Shown here piece by piece: positions 1-9,880 of a stretch of 64,000 bases of DNA. The DNA comes from Bacteroides faecalis. Its GTDB lineage: Bacteria; Bacteroidota; Bacteroidia; Bacteroidales; Bacteroidaceae. The DNA lies in assembly GCF_003865075.1 (NCBI RefSeq), contig NZ_BHWB01000003.1:496001-560000 (forward strand). The letters run 5' to 3'. The position numbers and the translations under genes were made by a program. Under the pieces are notes generated by a model. The model was not told the DNA's origin, did not search any database, and was given only the letters and a program-made list of their open reading frames with translations. Numbering within the stretch: the first letter of the stretch is position 1; each line of letters starts with the position of its first letter.

Positions 1-738
1 CTGTTCTTGAGTAAAGAATCCACCATAAGGTTTACCATCATACTCACCGGAATTACGTCCGATTACAGTTTCTGCACGTTTAGAACCTATTTCTGTCAAT
101 TTCGGATATTTCTTAATTTCCAAACGCCATCCCTGATCTTCAGTAAGGTGCCAATGCAGACGGTTCATGTTATGTAATGTCATCATATCGATATAGGTTT
201 TCACCTCATCTACTGTAAAGAAGTGACGTCCTACATCAAAATGAGCACCACGATAGCTAAAGCGCGGATAATCTTTGATATCCACAGCCGGTAATACAAT
301 ATCTCCCTCTATTACGATAGGCAATGACTTACGCAAGGATTGAATTCCATAAAAAACGCCAGCTTCTGTAGGACCTGTAATCGCTATTCCATTACTTTCA
401 ACCTTTAATTGATAAGCTTCCGGATTTTCTGATTCTAGTCCTAATGATAATACAATTGCATTCTTCCCTTCCGTACCTGTTTCAATAGCAAAATCTTTTC
501 CGGTAGAGGCTTTCAGATACTCAGCCAGAAACTCTGCATTGCGCTGCATCTTCTCATTTCCTTCCGGATAGAGAATCTTAACACCACTCTTTAAGACAAA
601 AGGATATCCATGAGTCTCAACTACTTCCTGTGGCAATGGAATAATCTGGTAATTGGCTTCTTGCTGCACCGATGACTTACAGGAGACAACAAGTCCAGCA
701 ATTGCGAGCCAACCGGTTAATTTTAAAAACTGTTTCAT
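1..738 (-). CDS. GH20 beta-N-acetylhexosaminidase, 3' end cut by window start
   Basis: The visible N-terminal 246 residues begin with a lipoprotein signal (hydrophobic stretch ending LVVSC, Cys at about 19). Next comes a GH20 N-terminal domain 2 (about 30-150) and the start of the catalytic barrel, with FSYRGAHFDVGRHF and RLHWHLTEDQGWR typical of bacterial GH20 enzymes. The catalytic Asp-Glu pair lies beyond the window edge. The enzyme should remove terminal beta-GlcNAc or GalNAc from glycans outside the cytoplasm, probably on the cell surface. It is the last visible gene of a minus-strand host-glycan operon and lies 52 bases downstream of the beta-mannosidase. The start ATG at 736-738 is the only one giving a signal peptide. 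Family assignment is firm; exact substrate is not known. Confidence 0.9.
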   Translation of the reverse strand, partial: MKQFLKLTGWLAIAGLVVSCKSSVQQEANYQIIPLPQEVVETHGYPFVLKSGVKILYPEGNEKMQRNAEFLAEYLKASTGKDFAIETGTEGKNAIVLSLGLESENPEAYQLKVESNGIAITGPTEAGVFYGIQSLRKSLPIVIEGDIVLPAVDIKDYPRFSYRGAHFDVGRHFFTVDEVKTYIDMMTLHNMNRLHWHLTEDQGWRLEIKKYPKLTEIGSKRAETVIGRNSGEYDGKPYGGFFTQEQ

Positions 739-755
739 AAAATAAAAATTAGGGG

Positions 756-787
756 TTAGTTAATAAATTTGTTAGTTAATAAATTTG
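756..787. repeat. Two perfect tandem 16-bp units between GH20 and beta-mannosidase genes
   Basis: The unit TTAGTTAATAAATTTG occurs twice head to tail (756-771 and 772-787), filling most of the 52-base gap between the two genes. It is likely replication slippage in the leader of the downstream GH20 gene. No hairpin or promoter motif is evident in it. Confidence 0.8.
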
Positions 788-790
788 TCT

Positions 791-3382
791 TTAATTATAT
801 GTTTCACGAATATGCTTAATGGTCAAGGGCAGCTTCTCCCCTTTCTTTATTGAAGTAGAAGTGATGACAACCGTCTTATGTTCTCCCGGCAAAAGATCAA
901 AGAAATTATCACTGAAACGAGCACCCTGCAAAGGAACTTCAATGAAAACATCTTTTGCCAATTTAGAGGAAGTAATGGTTAATTCACACTTTCCATCCGT
1001 CTGTTTCATCTTATAGCTGACTGTTGTTTGAGGCAGGAGTAATTCTTTCGTCTTTTTGAAATAATGAACCGATTCTGCCAGAGTATGACCTGATATATCT
1101 TTAAGTGTCAATTGCAAGAAACAACGTTGAAGTTCTTCCTGAGTTAATTTCGTACTGAAATCTTCTTTGTAAACACATAAAGATGTATTGGCCGGAATAG
1201 TCAATGAGTTTATCTGATTTTTCTTTCCTATCGGCTTTCCATCAAAATCGATCACCTTCATTTCCAACTTCACTTGTTCCATGTTGTCTAACCGATCAGA
1301 AAGCACATAGATACACAGGCTGTCATTCTGCTGTATAGGATCAATCAAAAGTGGTTCAAAAGCACGTTTTGCCTCATAATGCAAAGCTTTCCAATTACCG
1401 TAATAGTCAATGCTTGACCAAGATACAACCGGCCAACTGTCATTCAATTGCCAATACATAGTACCCATACAGTAAGGACGATTACGACGATGAGCTTCCA
1501 GTCCATGGCGTATCCCCTTTCCCTGCAGGACTAATCCGACATAGACAAAATCTTCAAATCTATCGGGAACAATATAGTCGCGTTCCATATAAGTACGAAT
1601 CAATGCATTACCGATACTGCTTTTTTGATGAGCATTCATTACTTTTGATTCAATCTGATAATCTTCAGGAGCTGCAAAAGTTGCTATGGTCTTCATTTCC
1701 GGGAAGGACTGGAACCCAAATTCGCTCATGAAACGAGGAATATCCGTATCGGACGATTCAAACGGTTTCTTACCATACCAGACTCCCCAATTATGGCTAT
1801 CTCCTACTCCCCAAGATTCAGGTCTCCCCCAATTCGCAAAATATGGAGAAGTATGCACGTAAAAGCGTTCGCCATCATGTTCTTTCACTTTAGCAGGAAG
1901 AAGTTCACGAAATAGTTTATCATAACCTTGCAACATTCCCTGATAGATTTCCGGGGTAAAATTCTTCTGGTATCCCCAATACTTCAAAGCTTCCAATATT
2001 TCATTATTGCCACACCACATTGCCAGAGAGGCATGATTACGTAGACGACGAATATTAAAATCAGCTTCCGCTTCTACTCTTTTCATAAAAGTAGGGTCCG
2101 AAGGATAAGGAGTGCAAGCAAACATAAAGTCCTGCCACACCAAAATACCATTCTCATCTGCCAAATTATAAAAATAGTCGTCTTCATAAACTCCTCCTCC
2201 CCATACACGCACAATATTCATATTTGCTTCGCGAATATCACGAAACAGAGTCTGATAACGCTCCGGAGTAACAAAGGGTAACATAGCATCCTGAGGAATA
2301 TAATTGGCTCCTTTGGCAAACATGGGAATGCCATTCACTTCAAAATAAAAGGATTCACCATCTTTATCTTTTTCATTTACTACACGAATAGTACGCAAAC
2401 CTATTCGATGGGACTGTGCGGCAACCACATTCCCATTAACAAGAATCTGAGCGGAGAAATTATATAACGTAGGTTTACCCCAGCCATTGGGCATCCAACG
2501 AACAGGTTGGAATATTTCTACAGGAATAGCAATATGATTGATTCCGGGCTGTAGTATTACTGATTGCTTCTCTTCTGTAACATCGGTTCCTTCCAGAGAA
2601 ACTTTAATTTCAATTTCTGCTGTTGTTTCCTTAGAAATATTATCGATAATCAATTTATTGGATAAACTTGCAACATCATCCGTCAATGAAATCTGTTTTA
2701 CATGATAATCAGATATAGTTGCAACATCGTAAAAACGAAGTGTCACCGGACGCCAGACACCACTGGTCACCATCCGTATTCCCCAATCCCAACCATAACT
2801 ATATGGAGCTTTGCGAGTGAAAACACTTAGGTGTTTTTCATGATGGTCGTTGTCTGCAGGATAGTTGAACCCATTGGAATCATATTGGGGTAAAGTCTGG
2901 CAAATAGGGGAATGAAAATAAATCTGTAGGTGATTTTCCCCTTTTCGTAAAACAGATTTTACCGGAAGGGTGTAGCCTACGAACATATTATCTGCTTTTA
3001 ATAACAAAGCTCCATTAAGATATACATCGGCATAAGTATCGAGTCCTTCAAAAATAAGTTGAGCCCCATCCCGCTTTAATTGATCTTCAGATACTATAAA
3101 AGAAGTTTTATATTCCCAGTCTTCATTTTCTACCCATTGAATTTTTTCCTCATTAGTCCCATAAAAAGGGTTAGGCAGTAAATTATGATGAAGTAAATCC
3201 TGATGGACCGTACCAGGTACAGTAGCCGACATCCATTTATCTGTTCCTGCTTGAGAAAATTCCCAGCCAGCATCCAAAATAACAACATCCGAAGCATCGT
3301 TATTCTGAGCATAAGCCATAGTGCAACAACATAGTAGTCCGCATGCTATTTGGGTCACTTTTCCTGTTAAATTTAAAATCAT
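791..3382 (-). CDS. GH2 beta-mannosidase, exported
   Basis: An 863-residue glycoside hydrolase family 2 enzyme that would cleave terminal beta-1,4-linked mannose, for example from the N-glycan core Man-GlcNAc, in the periplasm or on the surface. It has a signal peptide (1-25), a galactose-binding-like domain (about 35-215), an immunoglobulin-like domain (about 220-330), a TIM barrel (about 340-690) and C-terminal sandwich domains. The acid/base is Glu461 in WCGNNEILEA and the nucleophile is Glu554 in MSEFGFQSF. These match by one residue the positions I recall for the characterised B. thetaiotaomicron enzyme BtMan2A (E462/E555), so this is probably its orthologue. It lies in the sialidase/hexosaminidase operon and has a leader motif shared with the sialidase gene at 3400-3417, suggesting an internal promoter. 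Confidence 0.93.
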   Translation of the reverse strand: MILNLTGKVTQIACGLLCCCTMAYAQNNDASDVVILDAGWEFSQAGTDKWMSATVPGTVHQDLLHHNLLPNPFYGTNEEKIQWVENEDWEYKTSFIVSEDQLKRDGAQLIFEGLDTYADVYLNGALLLKADNMFVGYTLPVKSVLRKGENHLQIYFHSPICQTLPQYDSNGFNYPADNDHHEKHLSVFTRKAPYSYGWDWGIRMVTSGVWRPVTLRFYDVATISDYHVKQISLTDDVASLSNKLIIDNISKETTAEIEIKVSLEGTDVTEEKQSVILQPGINHIAIPVEIFQPVRWMPNGWGKPTLYNFSAQILVNGNVVAAQSHRIGLRTIRVVNEKDKDGESFYFEVNGIPMFAKGANYIPQDAMLPFVTPERYQTLFRDIREANMNIVRVWGGGVYEDDYFYNLADENGILVWQDFMFACTPYPSDPTFMKRVEAEADFNIRRLRNHASLAMWCGNNEILEALKYWGYQKNFTPEIYQGMLQGYDKLFRELLPAKVKEHDGERFYVHTSPYFANWGRPESWGVGDSHNWGVWYGKKPFESSDTDIPRFMSEFGFQSFPEMKTIATFAAPEDYQIESKVMNAHQKSSIGNALIRTYMERDYIVPDRFEDFVYVGLVLQGKGIRHGLEAHRRNRPYCMGTMYWQLNDSWPVVSWSSIDYYGNWKALHYEAKRAFEPLLIDPIQQNDSLCIYVLSDRLDNMEQVKLEMKVIDFDGKPIGKKNQINSLTIPANTSLCVYKEDFSTKLTQEELQRCFLQLTLKDISGHTLAESVHYFKKTKELLLPQTTVSYKMKQTDGKCELTITSSKLAKDVFIEVPLQGARFSDNFFDLLPGEHKTVVITSTSIKKGEKLPLTIKHIRETYN

Positions 3383-3399
3383 AGTGGGGGCTTTAGATA

Positions 3400-3417
3400 T
3401 TTAACGGAGTAAAGATA
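3400..3417 (-). promoter_or_regulatory. Leader motif shared with the sialidase gene
   Basis: On the minus strand TATCTTTACTCCGTTAAA lies 18 bases upstream of the beta-mannosidase start. The sialidase leader has the same 18-mer with one change (9304-9321). TATCTTTA resembles the Bacteroides -7 element TAnnTTTG, so this may be a promoter with a conserved initial transcribed region. A matching TTTG at about 20 bases upstream is not clear here. Confidence 0.45.
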
Positions 3418-3459
3418 CTGTTTTCTTGTCAAATCTTTACTATAAAACATACAAAATTC

Positions 3460-5532
3460 TTATTTCACCAGAATTTCAACCATAAAGGTCGAAGCTGGAA
3501 GAGATGCTTGATTAACTAAATTAGCCCGAGTAAAAGGCTGCCATCCATAGCGTACGTATCGTGGTTTCGATACATTCTTGCTATAGACTTTCACTTGTTC
3601 CCCAATGATTTCTGCTGTTGCCGGGTAATAAAGACCATCTATTTCCGCTACTTCAAACGTACGTAATGATTTTCCATCCGAACTCTTCATTCCCTGTCCA
3701 TAATCAAAAGATAAGAACACAGCATTGCCTCGACTGCTGACACTGCGAACTAAAGGTCCGGAAGGAATTATCTTTTTCGAATATGTTTTATTCAAAGCCC
3801 AACGTGCCAAACGTTCGCCAATAGGTTTCTTACAATTGGGATGAACATCTAATGAGTCACCGTAATCAATGGATACAGCCATACCGGTATATGGAATTTC
3901 TTTCATCAATTTTCGTTGGCTATCACGAAACCATGGCCAAGAAGGACGATCTATACTGGGTAATTGTACAAAATAAAAAGGCAAACGATCCTCATTCCAG
4001 TTCTTTCGCCAACTCTGAACCAATAATTTGAAGAGTTTCTCATGAGCGTCTTTATTATGTGCATTTGATTCTCCCTGATACCAAATGACTCCTTTGATAG
4101 GATATTGTTCTAAAGGAGCGATACCTGCTTCATACAAGTAACAAGGTTCATAAGGGTGACGCTGAAACGAATCTGTTGATTTCTTAATATTTAGAGCAGC
4201 TCGTTCCCTTGCCCATCCTTGAATAAAATCATTATTTAACCAATCTTTCAGAATAGCAGGGAATTCATATTCCAGTGATGATCTATCAACCCAAGACTCC
4301 GTAGGCGAACCGCCAATTGCATTACAAATCAGTCCTATCGGTACTTGCAAACTATCCCGTAATGCTTTTCCAAAATAATAAGCTACTGCAGAAAAGTCAG
4401 ATGCAGTTTCAGTAGTACAAGTGGTCCATTCAGTATCCCGATAATATTGAAGATGATTTAGAGAACCTAGTACCGTTGAATCCCACTCTACCGCACTAGT
4501 ATTCCAACGTGCTTTCATATCAAACAGACGAATCTGTTGGTCAGTAGCTTGCGGTATATCATTCTTTGCAGTTGAACTATGTTTCAACATAAATGCCATA
4601 TTCGACTGTCCTGAGCAAAGCCATACTTCTCCGGCTAATACATTATTATATTGCAATTTTCGATTAGCTGTCGCAATTTTCAAAGTATAGGGTCCACCGG
4701 TTTTCAGAGGAAGAAGTTTAATAGACCACTTTCCATCCAGTCCTGTTTTAGTCTTCAAGTGTTGATTAGAAATACTAATTGTCACTTGTTCTCCGGCATT
4801 AGCTTTGCCTTGAATTGTCAATGGAATATCTCGTTGTAACACCATATTATCAGTATAAAGCATCGACATTTTCAATCCTCCATAGTTACCTGTAATAGCA
4901 GAATAAACAGTCTGAGCCATGATAGATGCGCCCTCCTGATTAGGATGGACAGCATCAGGCAACATAAAAGGATACGAATGTAAAGGAGTATAAAAGTCTA
5001 TCAGTTGTACTCCGGTATAGCGGGCTACATTCTCAATAGCTAGCTGAATGTCTCCATGCCAATCGCGGGTTCCTGACAAAAAACGAGGATGTCTGTCGTT
5101 AATCGGAGTCATCAAAGCAATCAGAATCCGAGCTTTCGGATTTGCGTTTTGGAAAGAATTAATTAACGTAACATAGTCTTTTACAAAATCATCGCGATAA
5201 TCAGGCCAATTACGCGGATCTGTATCATTAATCCCCAAATGAATAATGACTATATCTCCTGCGAAATCGATAGCTTCCCGATATTCTTCCTGTCTGGTAT
5301 ATGGGAGATGTCCCTTATTTAATAAAGTAGCACCGGGTTTTCCAAAATTCCTAACCTCATAAGATTCACCAAGCATTTTCTGCAACTGTGCTGGATAAGA
5401 CTGTGTGTTCCGATCGGTTAAACCATAACCATACGTTATACTATTTCCTATACATGCTATCTTTTTATGCTGCTGAGCATTGACTATAGCACTTAGAATC
5501 AAACATATATAAATAACTACAAACTTTTTCAT
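3460..5532 (-). CDS. Two-domain sialate O-acetylesterase (SGNH + SASA)
   Basis: A 690-residue secreted esterase with a signal peptide (1-19). The N-terminal SGNH/GDSL hydrolase domain (about 22-215) carries IACIGNSITYGYG and the catalytic DAVHPNQEG block. The C-terminal sialate O-acetylesterase (SASA) domain (about 220-680) carries WLCSGQSNM and IWYQGESNA. It should remove O-acetyl groups from sialic acids, which otherwise block sialidase. The tandem architecture and neighbours match the characterised B. thetaiotaomicron esterase EstA (BT0457, from memory). It sits between GH20 (53 bases upstream) and the beta-mannosidase. The single clear start ATG gives the signal peptide. Full length, no damage seen. 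Confidence 0.9.
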   Translation of the reverse strand: MKKFVVIYICLILSAIVNAQQHKKIACIGNSITYGYGLTDRNTQSYPAQLQKMLGESYEVRNFGKPGATLLNKGHLPYTRQEEYREAIDFAGDIVIIHLGINDTDPRNWPDYRDDFVKDYVTLINSFQNANPKARILIALMTPINDRHPRFLSGTRDWHGDIQLAIENVARYTGVQLIDFYTPLHSYPFMLPDAVHPNQEGASIMAQTVYSAITGNYGGLKMSMLYTDNMVLQRDIPLTIQGKANAGEQVTISISNQHLKTKTGLDGKWSIKLLPLKTGGPYTLKIATANRKLQYNNVLAGEVWLCSGQSNMAFMLKHSSTAKNDIPQATDQQIRLFDMKARWNTSAVEWDSTVLGSLNHLQYYRDTEWTTCTTETASDFSAVAYYFGKALRDSLQVPIGLICNAIGGSPTESWVDRSSLEYEFPAILKDWLNNDFIQGWARERAALNIKKSTDSFQRHPYEPCYLYEAGIAPLEQYPIKGVIWYQGESNAHNKDAHEKLFKLLVQSWRKNWNEDRLPFYFVQLPSIDRPSWPWFRDSQRKLMKEIPYTGMAVSIDYGDSLDVHPNCKKPIGERLARWALNKTYSKKIIPSGPLVRSVSSRGNAVFLSFDYGQGMKSSDGKSLRTFEVAEIDGLYYPATAEIIGEQVKVYSKNVSKPRYVRYGWQPFTRANLVNQASLPASTFMVEILVK

Positions 5533-5585
5533 CTTCTACTATTATAACTTTTATTACTCCTATCTATTTTATGTCTATCAACACA

Positions 5586-7604
5586 TTATAACTTTCTCTC
5601 CGGAGAATAAATCAACCCTTCCACAGCTTTCTCACCATCAAGAGTCACAAATACAGTAGTAAACATCCATTTCACCAGACGAACTTCATCAATTGTAAAT
5701 TTACCCACCGGAAGTTTGAGAAATACTTTATTCCAACCTTTATTCAAATGAACCTGTAAAGGGGGACGAACTACACAGTTCTCATTTCCTAATGCTATTT
5801 CCGAACTTTTCTTACGATGAATAGCGGTCCATACTGGCGGTACTATTTCCTGATCATTTATCCAGATACGGCTTTCTTTATAATCCCATTTCCCTTGCAA
5901 CGGAGGCAGATCATTTTCTGAGCGCCCATAATTCTGGAATTCTGCCCACAATCCGACAATCTGTTTTGCAGGAGAATAGACATAAGTATAGGCATAGGCC
6001 GTATGATCTTCTTGCGGATCTTTATAAAAAGCCGGTACAAGATTTCCCCAAACATGTCGAAGATAAATACCGGCTCCTATTGCCGGACGTACCTTATATT
6101 GTTTACCTTCATAAATATACGAATCGTTGAGTTCTTCTTCCGGAGGAAACACTTTTCTCAAATCACCTTCGTTCGGAAAAGCGTCTGTAATATTCCACTT
6201 CACATTTGTCTGTTTGACATAAGCAAATGGATAACCACCAAAGAGGTGTTCTTTATACCATAACATGCGATGTTCAAAATCTGCAAAGTCACGAAACACA
6301 TCAGAATTTTCATCTGTAGGAAGAATAGTACCTTGTTTGTCAAAATATTCAGTCCCTCCTCCTTTCCATGCACGTTCTGCAATAGCCAGCATATTCGGAT
6401 AGAAATTATTCTCTAGAATTATGTTTTGTTCCTTACTCAACATGCGATCATTCCAAACTCCTAAAATGACTCCGGCAAGATCTTCACTTCCCATTTCTTC
6501 ATTATAAATCCGACTATTATATAGTGCTACGATATCACCAAACGTATCATAATGATTTAAATAATGAAATCGGGAATCAATAGCCGGAATGCCTTTCTGA
6601 GCTTTACCACGATAACTCCAAAGCTGCATCATATCGATCTCGCCCGGATTATATTTCCATCCCGGATTCCATGAAATCACCTTTTTTCCTTTAGAACGTA
6701 CATATGCTACCATTTGAGGTACAAATTGTGGATTGGTGAATCCTACTTCATCTGTTCCAATATGAATATAAGGGACATCGAAAGTATCACAAATTTCATC
6801 CAATAATAATTTCAAAATTTTCATGCCTTCCGGTGTCTGCATATCGTGACGGAAAGTACGTACAAAAGCTGCACTATGTCCCGGCATATCTATCTCCGGA
6901 ATTAACAAGACTTGATGAGCTTTACAGAAAGCGACCAATTCTTTAGCTTCCTCTAATGTATAATAGCTACCAGGAAAACGAGTCATGTTCGTACTATCAT
7001 TCAGCATTGGAAATATTTTACTCTGTAAGCGCCATGCCTGATTTTCTGTTAAATGCCAATGAAACACATTGATTTTAAATTTGGAAAGAATAGCAATCTC
7101 ACGTTTTAATTCCTCCAAAGGCAAATAGCTTCGTCCAACATCCTGCATAAATCCTCGAATTCGAAAAGCAGGCCAATCTAAAATTTCACAACCTTGAAAG
7201 CTAGTTATTTTCTTTGATTTATCAGCCAATTGAGCTAAAGTTTGCATAGCCCAATATACTCCACGTTCTGTTACGGCTTCAATCTCTATTTTTTGTTTAT
7301 TCACTGTCATATGATAAGCCTCTTCTTGATTGATGAGTACACCATTTAAAAAAGGAACCATTATGACCTCTATTACAGAACTTGCATGAGTATCCACATA
7401 TCCTCCATGTTCTATCACAAAATCAGTCCATCCCTGTTGAAGGACCGGAGTTATCAGATTAATTCTATTCAGTACAAAGTCAGAACTTTTAGAAATAAAC
7501 TGTTGCGGTTTGGGCAATAGAAGATTATCAGCTTCTGTAACAGTTGAAATTAGACAAAAAATAGACCAAAGGAAAATTGTAAATAAACTATAATAGTTCT
7601 TCAT
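5586..7604 (-). CDS. GH20 beta-N-acetylhexosaminidase with C-terminal extension
   Basis: A 672-residue exported enzyme (signal peptide 1-25) with a GH20 N-terminal domain (about 30-145) and a barrel (about 148-480). The catalytic Asp285-Glu286 pair lies in HIGTDEVGF; NVFHWHLTENQAWR lies near 180. A C-terminal region of about 170 residues has sandwich-like composition and may bind carbohydrate or close the active site. It would release beta-linked GlcNAc or GalNAc after the sialidase and galactosidases have acted. It lies 45 bases downstream of the sialidase gene and is probably co-transcribed. It differs from the partial GH20 at the window start, which is shorter at the N-terminus, so the operon carries two non-identical hexosaminidases. 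Confidence 0.92.
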   Translation of the reverse strand: MKNYYSLFTIFLWSIFCLISTVTEADNLLLPKPQQFISKSSDFVLNRINLITPVLQQGWTDFVIEHGGYVDTHASSVIEVIMVPFLNGVLINQEEAYHMTVNKQKIEIEAVTERGVYWAMQTLAQLADKSKKITSFQGCEILDWPAFRIRGFMQDVGRSYLPLEELKREIAILSKFKINVFHWHLTENQAWRLQSKIFPMLNDSTNMTRFPGSYYTLEEAKELVAFCKAHQVLLIPEIDMPGHSAAFVRTFRHDMQTPEGMKILKLLLDEICDTFDVPYIHIGTDEVGFTNPQFVPQMVAYVRSKGKKVISWNPGWKYNPGEIDMMQLWSYRGKAQKGIPAIDSRFHYLNHYDTFGDIVALYNSRIYNEEMGSEDLAGVILGVWNDRMLSKEQNIILENNFYPNMLAIAERAWKGGGTEYFDKQGTILPTDENSDVFRDFADFEHRMLWYKEHLFGGYPFAYVKQTNVKWNITDAFPNEGDLRKVFPPEEELNDSYIYEGKQYKVRPAIGAGIYLRHVWGNLVPAFYKDPQEDHTAYAYTYVYSPAKQIVGLWAEFQNYGRSENDLPPLQGKWDYKESRIWINDQEIVPPVWTAIHRKKSSEIALGNENCVVRPPLQVHLNKGWNKVFLKLPVGKFTIDEVRLVKWMFTTVFVTLDGEKAVEGLIYSPERKL

Positions 7605-7649
7605 TCTTTCTATCTCTATTAATTAAAAGAAATTATTTGAAAGACAAAC

Positions 7650-9281
7650 CTACTTTATAATATCAGCTAATTTCACAGACTGAAACGTCATATGTGCCAC
7701 ACTACTTTCATACAAAATTCCAATTGTTTCTTTATCCACCATAGTCAAACAGGTGTATCCCCACCCTTCAGCTTCGTCTAATAATAATTGATGTTCCGGA
7801 AGCCAGGTAAGTCCTCTATCCAAACTTGCTTTAATCGTTATATGATTCCTGCCTTTTGTGGTATTGGGGTTAGAAAAAAGAAGGATATCTCTATTTAGTA
7901 TATTATCTTTAGCACTGACGTGAATGATACTTGCCATACACACTGGTTCTTGCAATGCTTTACGCGAAGAGGGGTGTTCTTTCCAAGTTTTACCTAAATC
8001 TTTGGTTATAGCAACGGCTCTGCTTCCTCCACGATTATCACGCATATTCAGCATCAGCACTCCCGGTTCTACTTCAACAACTTGTGCCTCAGTTGTATTC
8101 GTTCGTGCAAGATTGTGCATTTTCCATGTTTTTCCCCGATCTTTACTATACATAATGCCAGCATTTGGAATACGAGTAGAATCTATAAATTGAGTTGGAA
8201 ACACTAATGTACCGTCACTCATTGTTATTCCACGTCCGGGACCTTGAAGTAAAAAATACCAGGATGGATCTTTCACCTGTTCTGTTATGTTCATAGGTTT
8301 CGACCAAGTTTTACCATCATCCGTACTTTTTACCATCACTAGTTGCGCTGTATGGTTCAAATCCATACCCGGATGAGAGCTCCACCATGCGCGTTGATTT
8401 CCCATCCCATGAGTCCATGCAGCAACAATCCATACGGTATTTGTTTTTGTATCTACCAAAATAGAGGGGTCCCCTACTCCATTTTGTGCAGCCGGTAGTC
8501 CACCAAATTCGCCAAACGACAGAGGAAGACGCATTTTTTCCCATGTCTTTCCTCCATCCGTACTACGACTCAAACCTATATCTACATATTCCTGCAAATC
8601 TACACTACTATTGTACCGGACATCATATACGCCTAATAACGTTCCCTTGTTTGTGGTAACTAGTCCCGGAATACGGAAAGATGCAGAATTGTCATCACCT
8701 GCGTGACGCACTCCGACTCCCATACGATGAATAATATTTATAGACGAAACAAATTGACAAACAGCAGTCTTATCATCTATCTTTATTGACTGTAGTGAAG
8801 ACTCTATTTTTGTTTGCAAAGAAGTACCAGGTTTCATCTGTAAACTAATCCAAAAGAAATTTACACCGGGAAACAGTTGATAGTCACTCTTCAGTATCAC
8901 CTTTCCCGAAGGTTGCGATACTTCCGCACATTTTATCGAATAAGAAGGAATAGCTGCTAAGGTATTCCCCGGACGATGACTGGATATATATTCAACAGGA
9001 GCAAATCTTTTCTTATCTCTATCCTGCAAAGCCTCAGTTCCTCCATAATAAAGTTTGATTGCCTGAATATCTGATACATTGATACTTTTACTTAAGTCTA
9101 AGACTACTTCATTCAATATCTTACTCTCTTTAGCATCCAAACGAAGATAAAACAACACATTATCTTGACGTTCAATCAAAATAGGGATCTGTGTCTCACG
9201 TACATAAACCGTATCCGAAGCCCTTAAAGAAAAGGCAAATCCTAATAAAATCAGGAAAAGTAAACAACGACTTGTTTTCAT
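7650..9281 (-). CDS. GH33 exo-alpha-sialidase
   Basis: A 543-residue sialidase that releases terminal sialic acid from host glycans outside the cytoplasm. It has a signal peptide (1-21), a sialidase N-terminal carbohydrate-binding-like domain (about 25-175) and a six-bladed propeller (about 185-543). The arginine-triad motif is FRIPGLV. Five Asp boxes are visible, including STDGGKTW, STDDGKTW and SKDRGKTW. The catalytic Tyr is probably in GILYESS near the C-terminus and the Glu in EVEPGVLMLNMRD. Length and neighbours match the B. thetaiotaomicron sialidase BTSA. It is the first gene of the minus-strand operon and its promoter lies in the short gap before the inverted repeat. No sialic acid lyase (NanA) is in the window. 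Confidence 0.95.
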   Translation of the reverse strand: MKTSRCLLFLILLGFAFSLRASDTVYVRETQIPILIERQDNVLFYLRLDAKESKILNEVVLDLSKSINVSDIQAIKLYYGGTEALQDRDKKRFAPVEYISSHRPGNTLAAIPSYSIKCAEVSQPSGKVILKSDYQLFPGVNFFWISLQMKPGTSLQTKIESSLQSIKIDDKTAVCQFVSSINIIHRMGVGVRHAGDDNSASFRIPGLVTTNKGTLLGVYDVRYNSSVDLQEYVDIGLSRSTDGGKTWEKMRLPLSFGEFGGLPAAQNGVGDPSILVDTKTNTVWIVAAWTHGMGNQRAWWSSHPGMDLNHTAQLVMVKSTDDGKTWSKPMNITEQVKDPSWYFLLQGPGRGITMSDGTLVFPTQFIDSTRIPNAGIMYSKDRGKTWKMHNLARTNTTEAQVVEVEPGVLMLNMRDNRGGSRAVAITKDLGKTWKEHPSSRKALQEPVCMASIIHVSAKDNILNRDILLFSNPNTTKGRNHITIKASLDRGLTWLPEHQLLLDEAEGWGYTCLTMVDKETIGILYESSVAHMTFQSVKLADIIK

Positions 9282-9303
9282 AAATTGGGGGTATTAGTTA
9301 GTT

Positions 9304-9348
9304 TTTAACGGCGTAAAGATATAACTTTTTGAACATTTTTTAAACAAA
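9304..9348 (-). promoter_or_regulatory. Probable promoter of the sialidase operon
   Basis: Read on the minus strand, TTTG (complement of 9345-9348) precedes TATCTTTA (complement of 9314-9321) by 23 bases, close to the Bacteroides pattern TTTG-N19-21-TAnnTTTG but with a long spacer and a final A. The 18-mer at 9304-9321 also occurs before the beta-mannosidase gene. The promoter ends only 20 bases from the edge of the inverted repeat arm. Confidence 0.45.
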
Positions 9349-9367
9349 AAGCAACAACTCTTTCATT

Positions 9368-9880
9368 TTTTACCAAGTTCTCGTAGGACTAGTCAATACC
9401 CTTACCACCGTCCTGGCCGTCATCATCATCGACAAAGTGGGTCGTAAAAACCTTGTTTACTACGGCGTTTCCGGCATGATCATCAGCCTGCTCCTGATCG
9501 GCCTCTACTTCCTCTATGGCGAATCCCTGGGAATCTCCAGCCTGTTGCTGCTGTCCTTCTTCTTGTCCTACGTATTCTGCTGCGCCGTCTCCATCTGCGC
9601 CGTAGTCTTCGTGCTCCTCTCTGAGATGTACCCCACCAAAGTGCGCGGGCTGGCCATGTCCATAGCCGGTTTCGCCCTGTGGATCGGAACGTACCTGATC
9701 GGACAACTCACCCCCTGGATGCTCCAAAACCTCACCCCCGCCGGAACATTCTTCCTGTTCGCCATCATGTGCGTACCCTATATGCTCATCGTCTGGAGAC
9801 TCGTGCCGGAAACCACCGGCAAGTCCCTGGAAGAAATAGAAAGATACTGGACCCGTTCGGGACAGTCATACAGACCTTAA
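9368..9880 (+). pseudogene. 3' fragment of sugar porter gene (second, truncated copy)
   Basis: This is the last 170 or so codons (residues about 303-472) of the MFS sugar porter found intact at 42783-44201, identical to it and cut at the arm boundary. It retains transmembrane segments 8 to 12 and the family signature VPETTGKSLEEIERYW, but lacks the N-terminal half, start codon and any obvious promoter. It cannot make a working transporter. An internal TTG/ATG start could give a small peptide but nothing supports translation. It runs in front of the epimerase copy with the same 21-base spacing as the intact pair. Confidence 0.95.

Noticed and set aside
7924..8193. Plus-strand frames within the sialidase gene and similar antisense frames across the left operon
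   Set aside because: Antisense to well supported genes, without ribosome-binding sites or recognisable domains.
9437..9880. 147-codon frame as a functional small membrane protein
   Set aside because: It is an exact fragment of the intact porter, lacks its own start region and begins at the repeat boundary.
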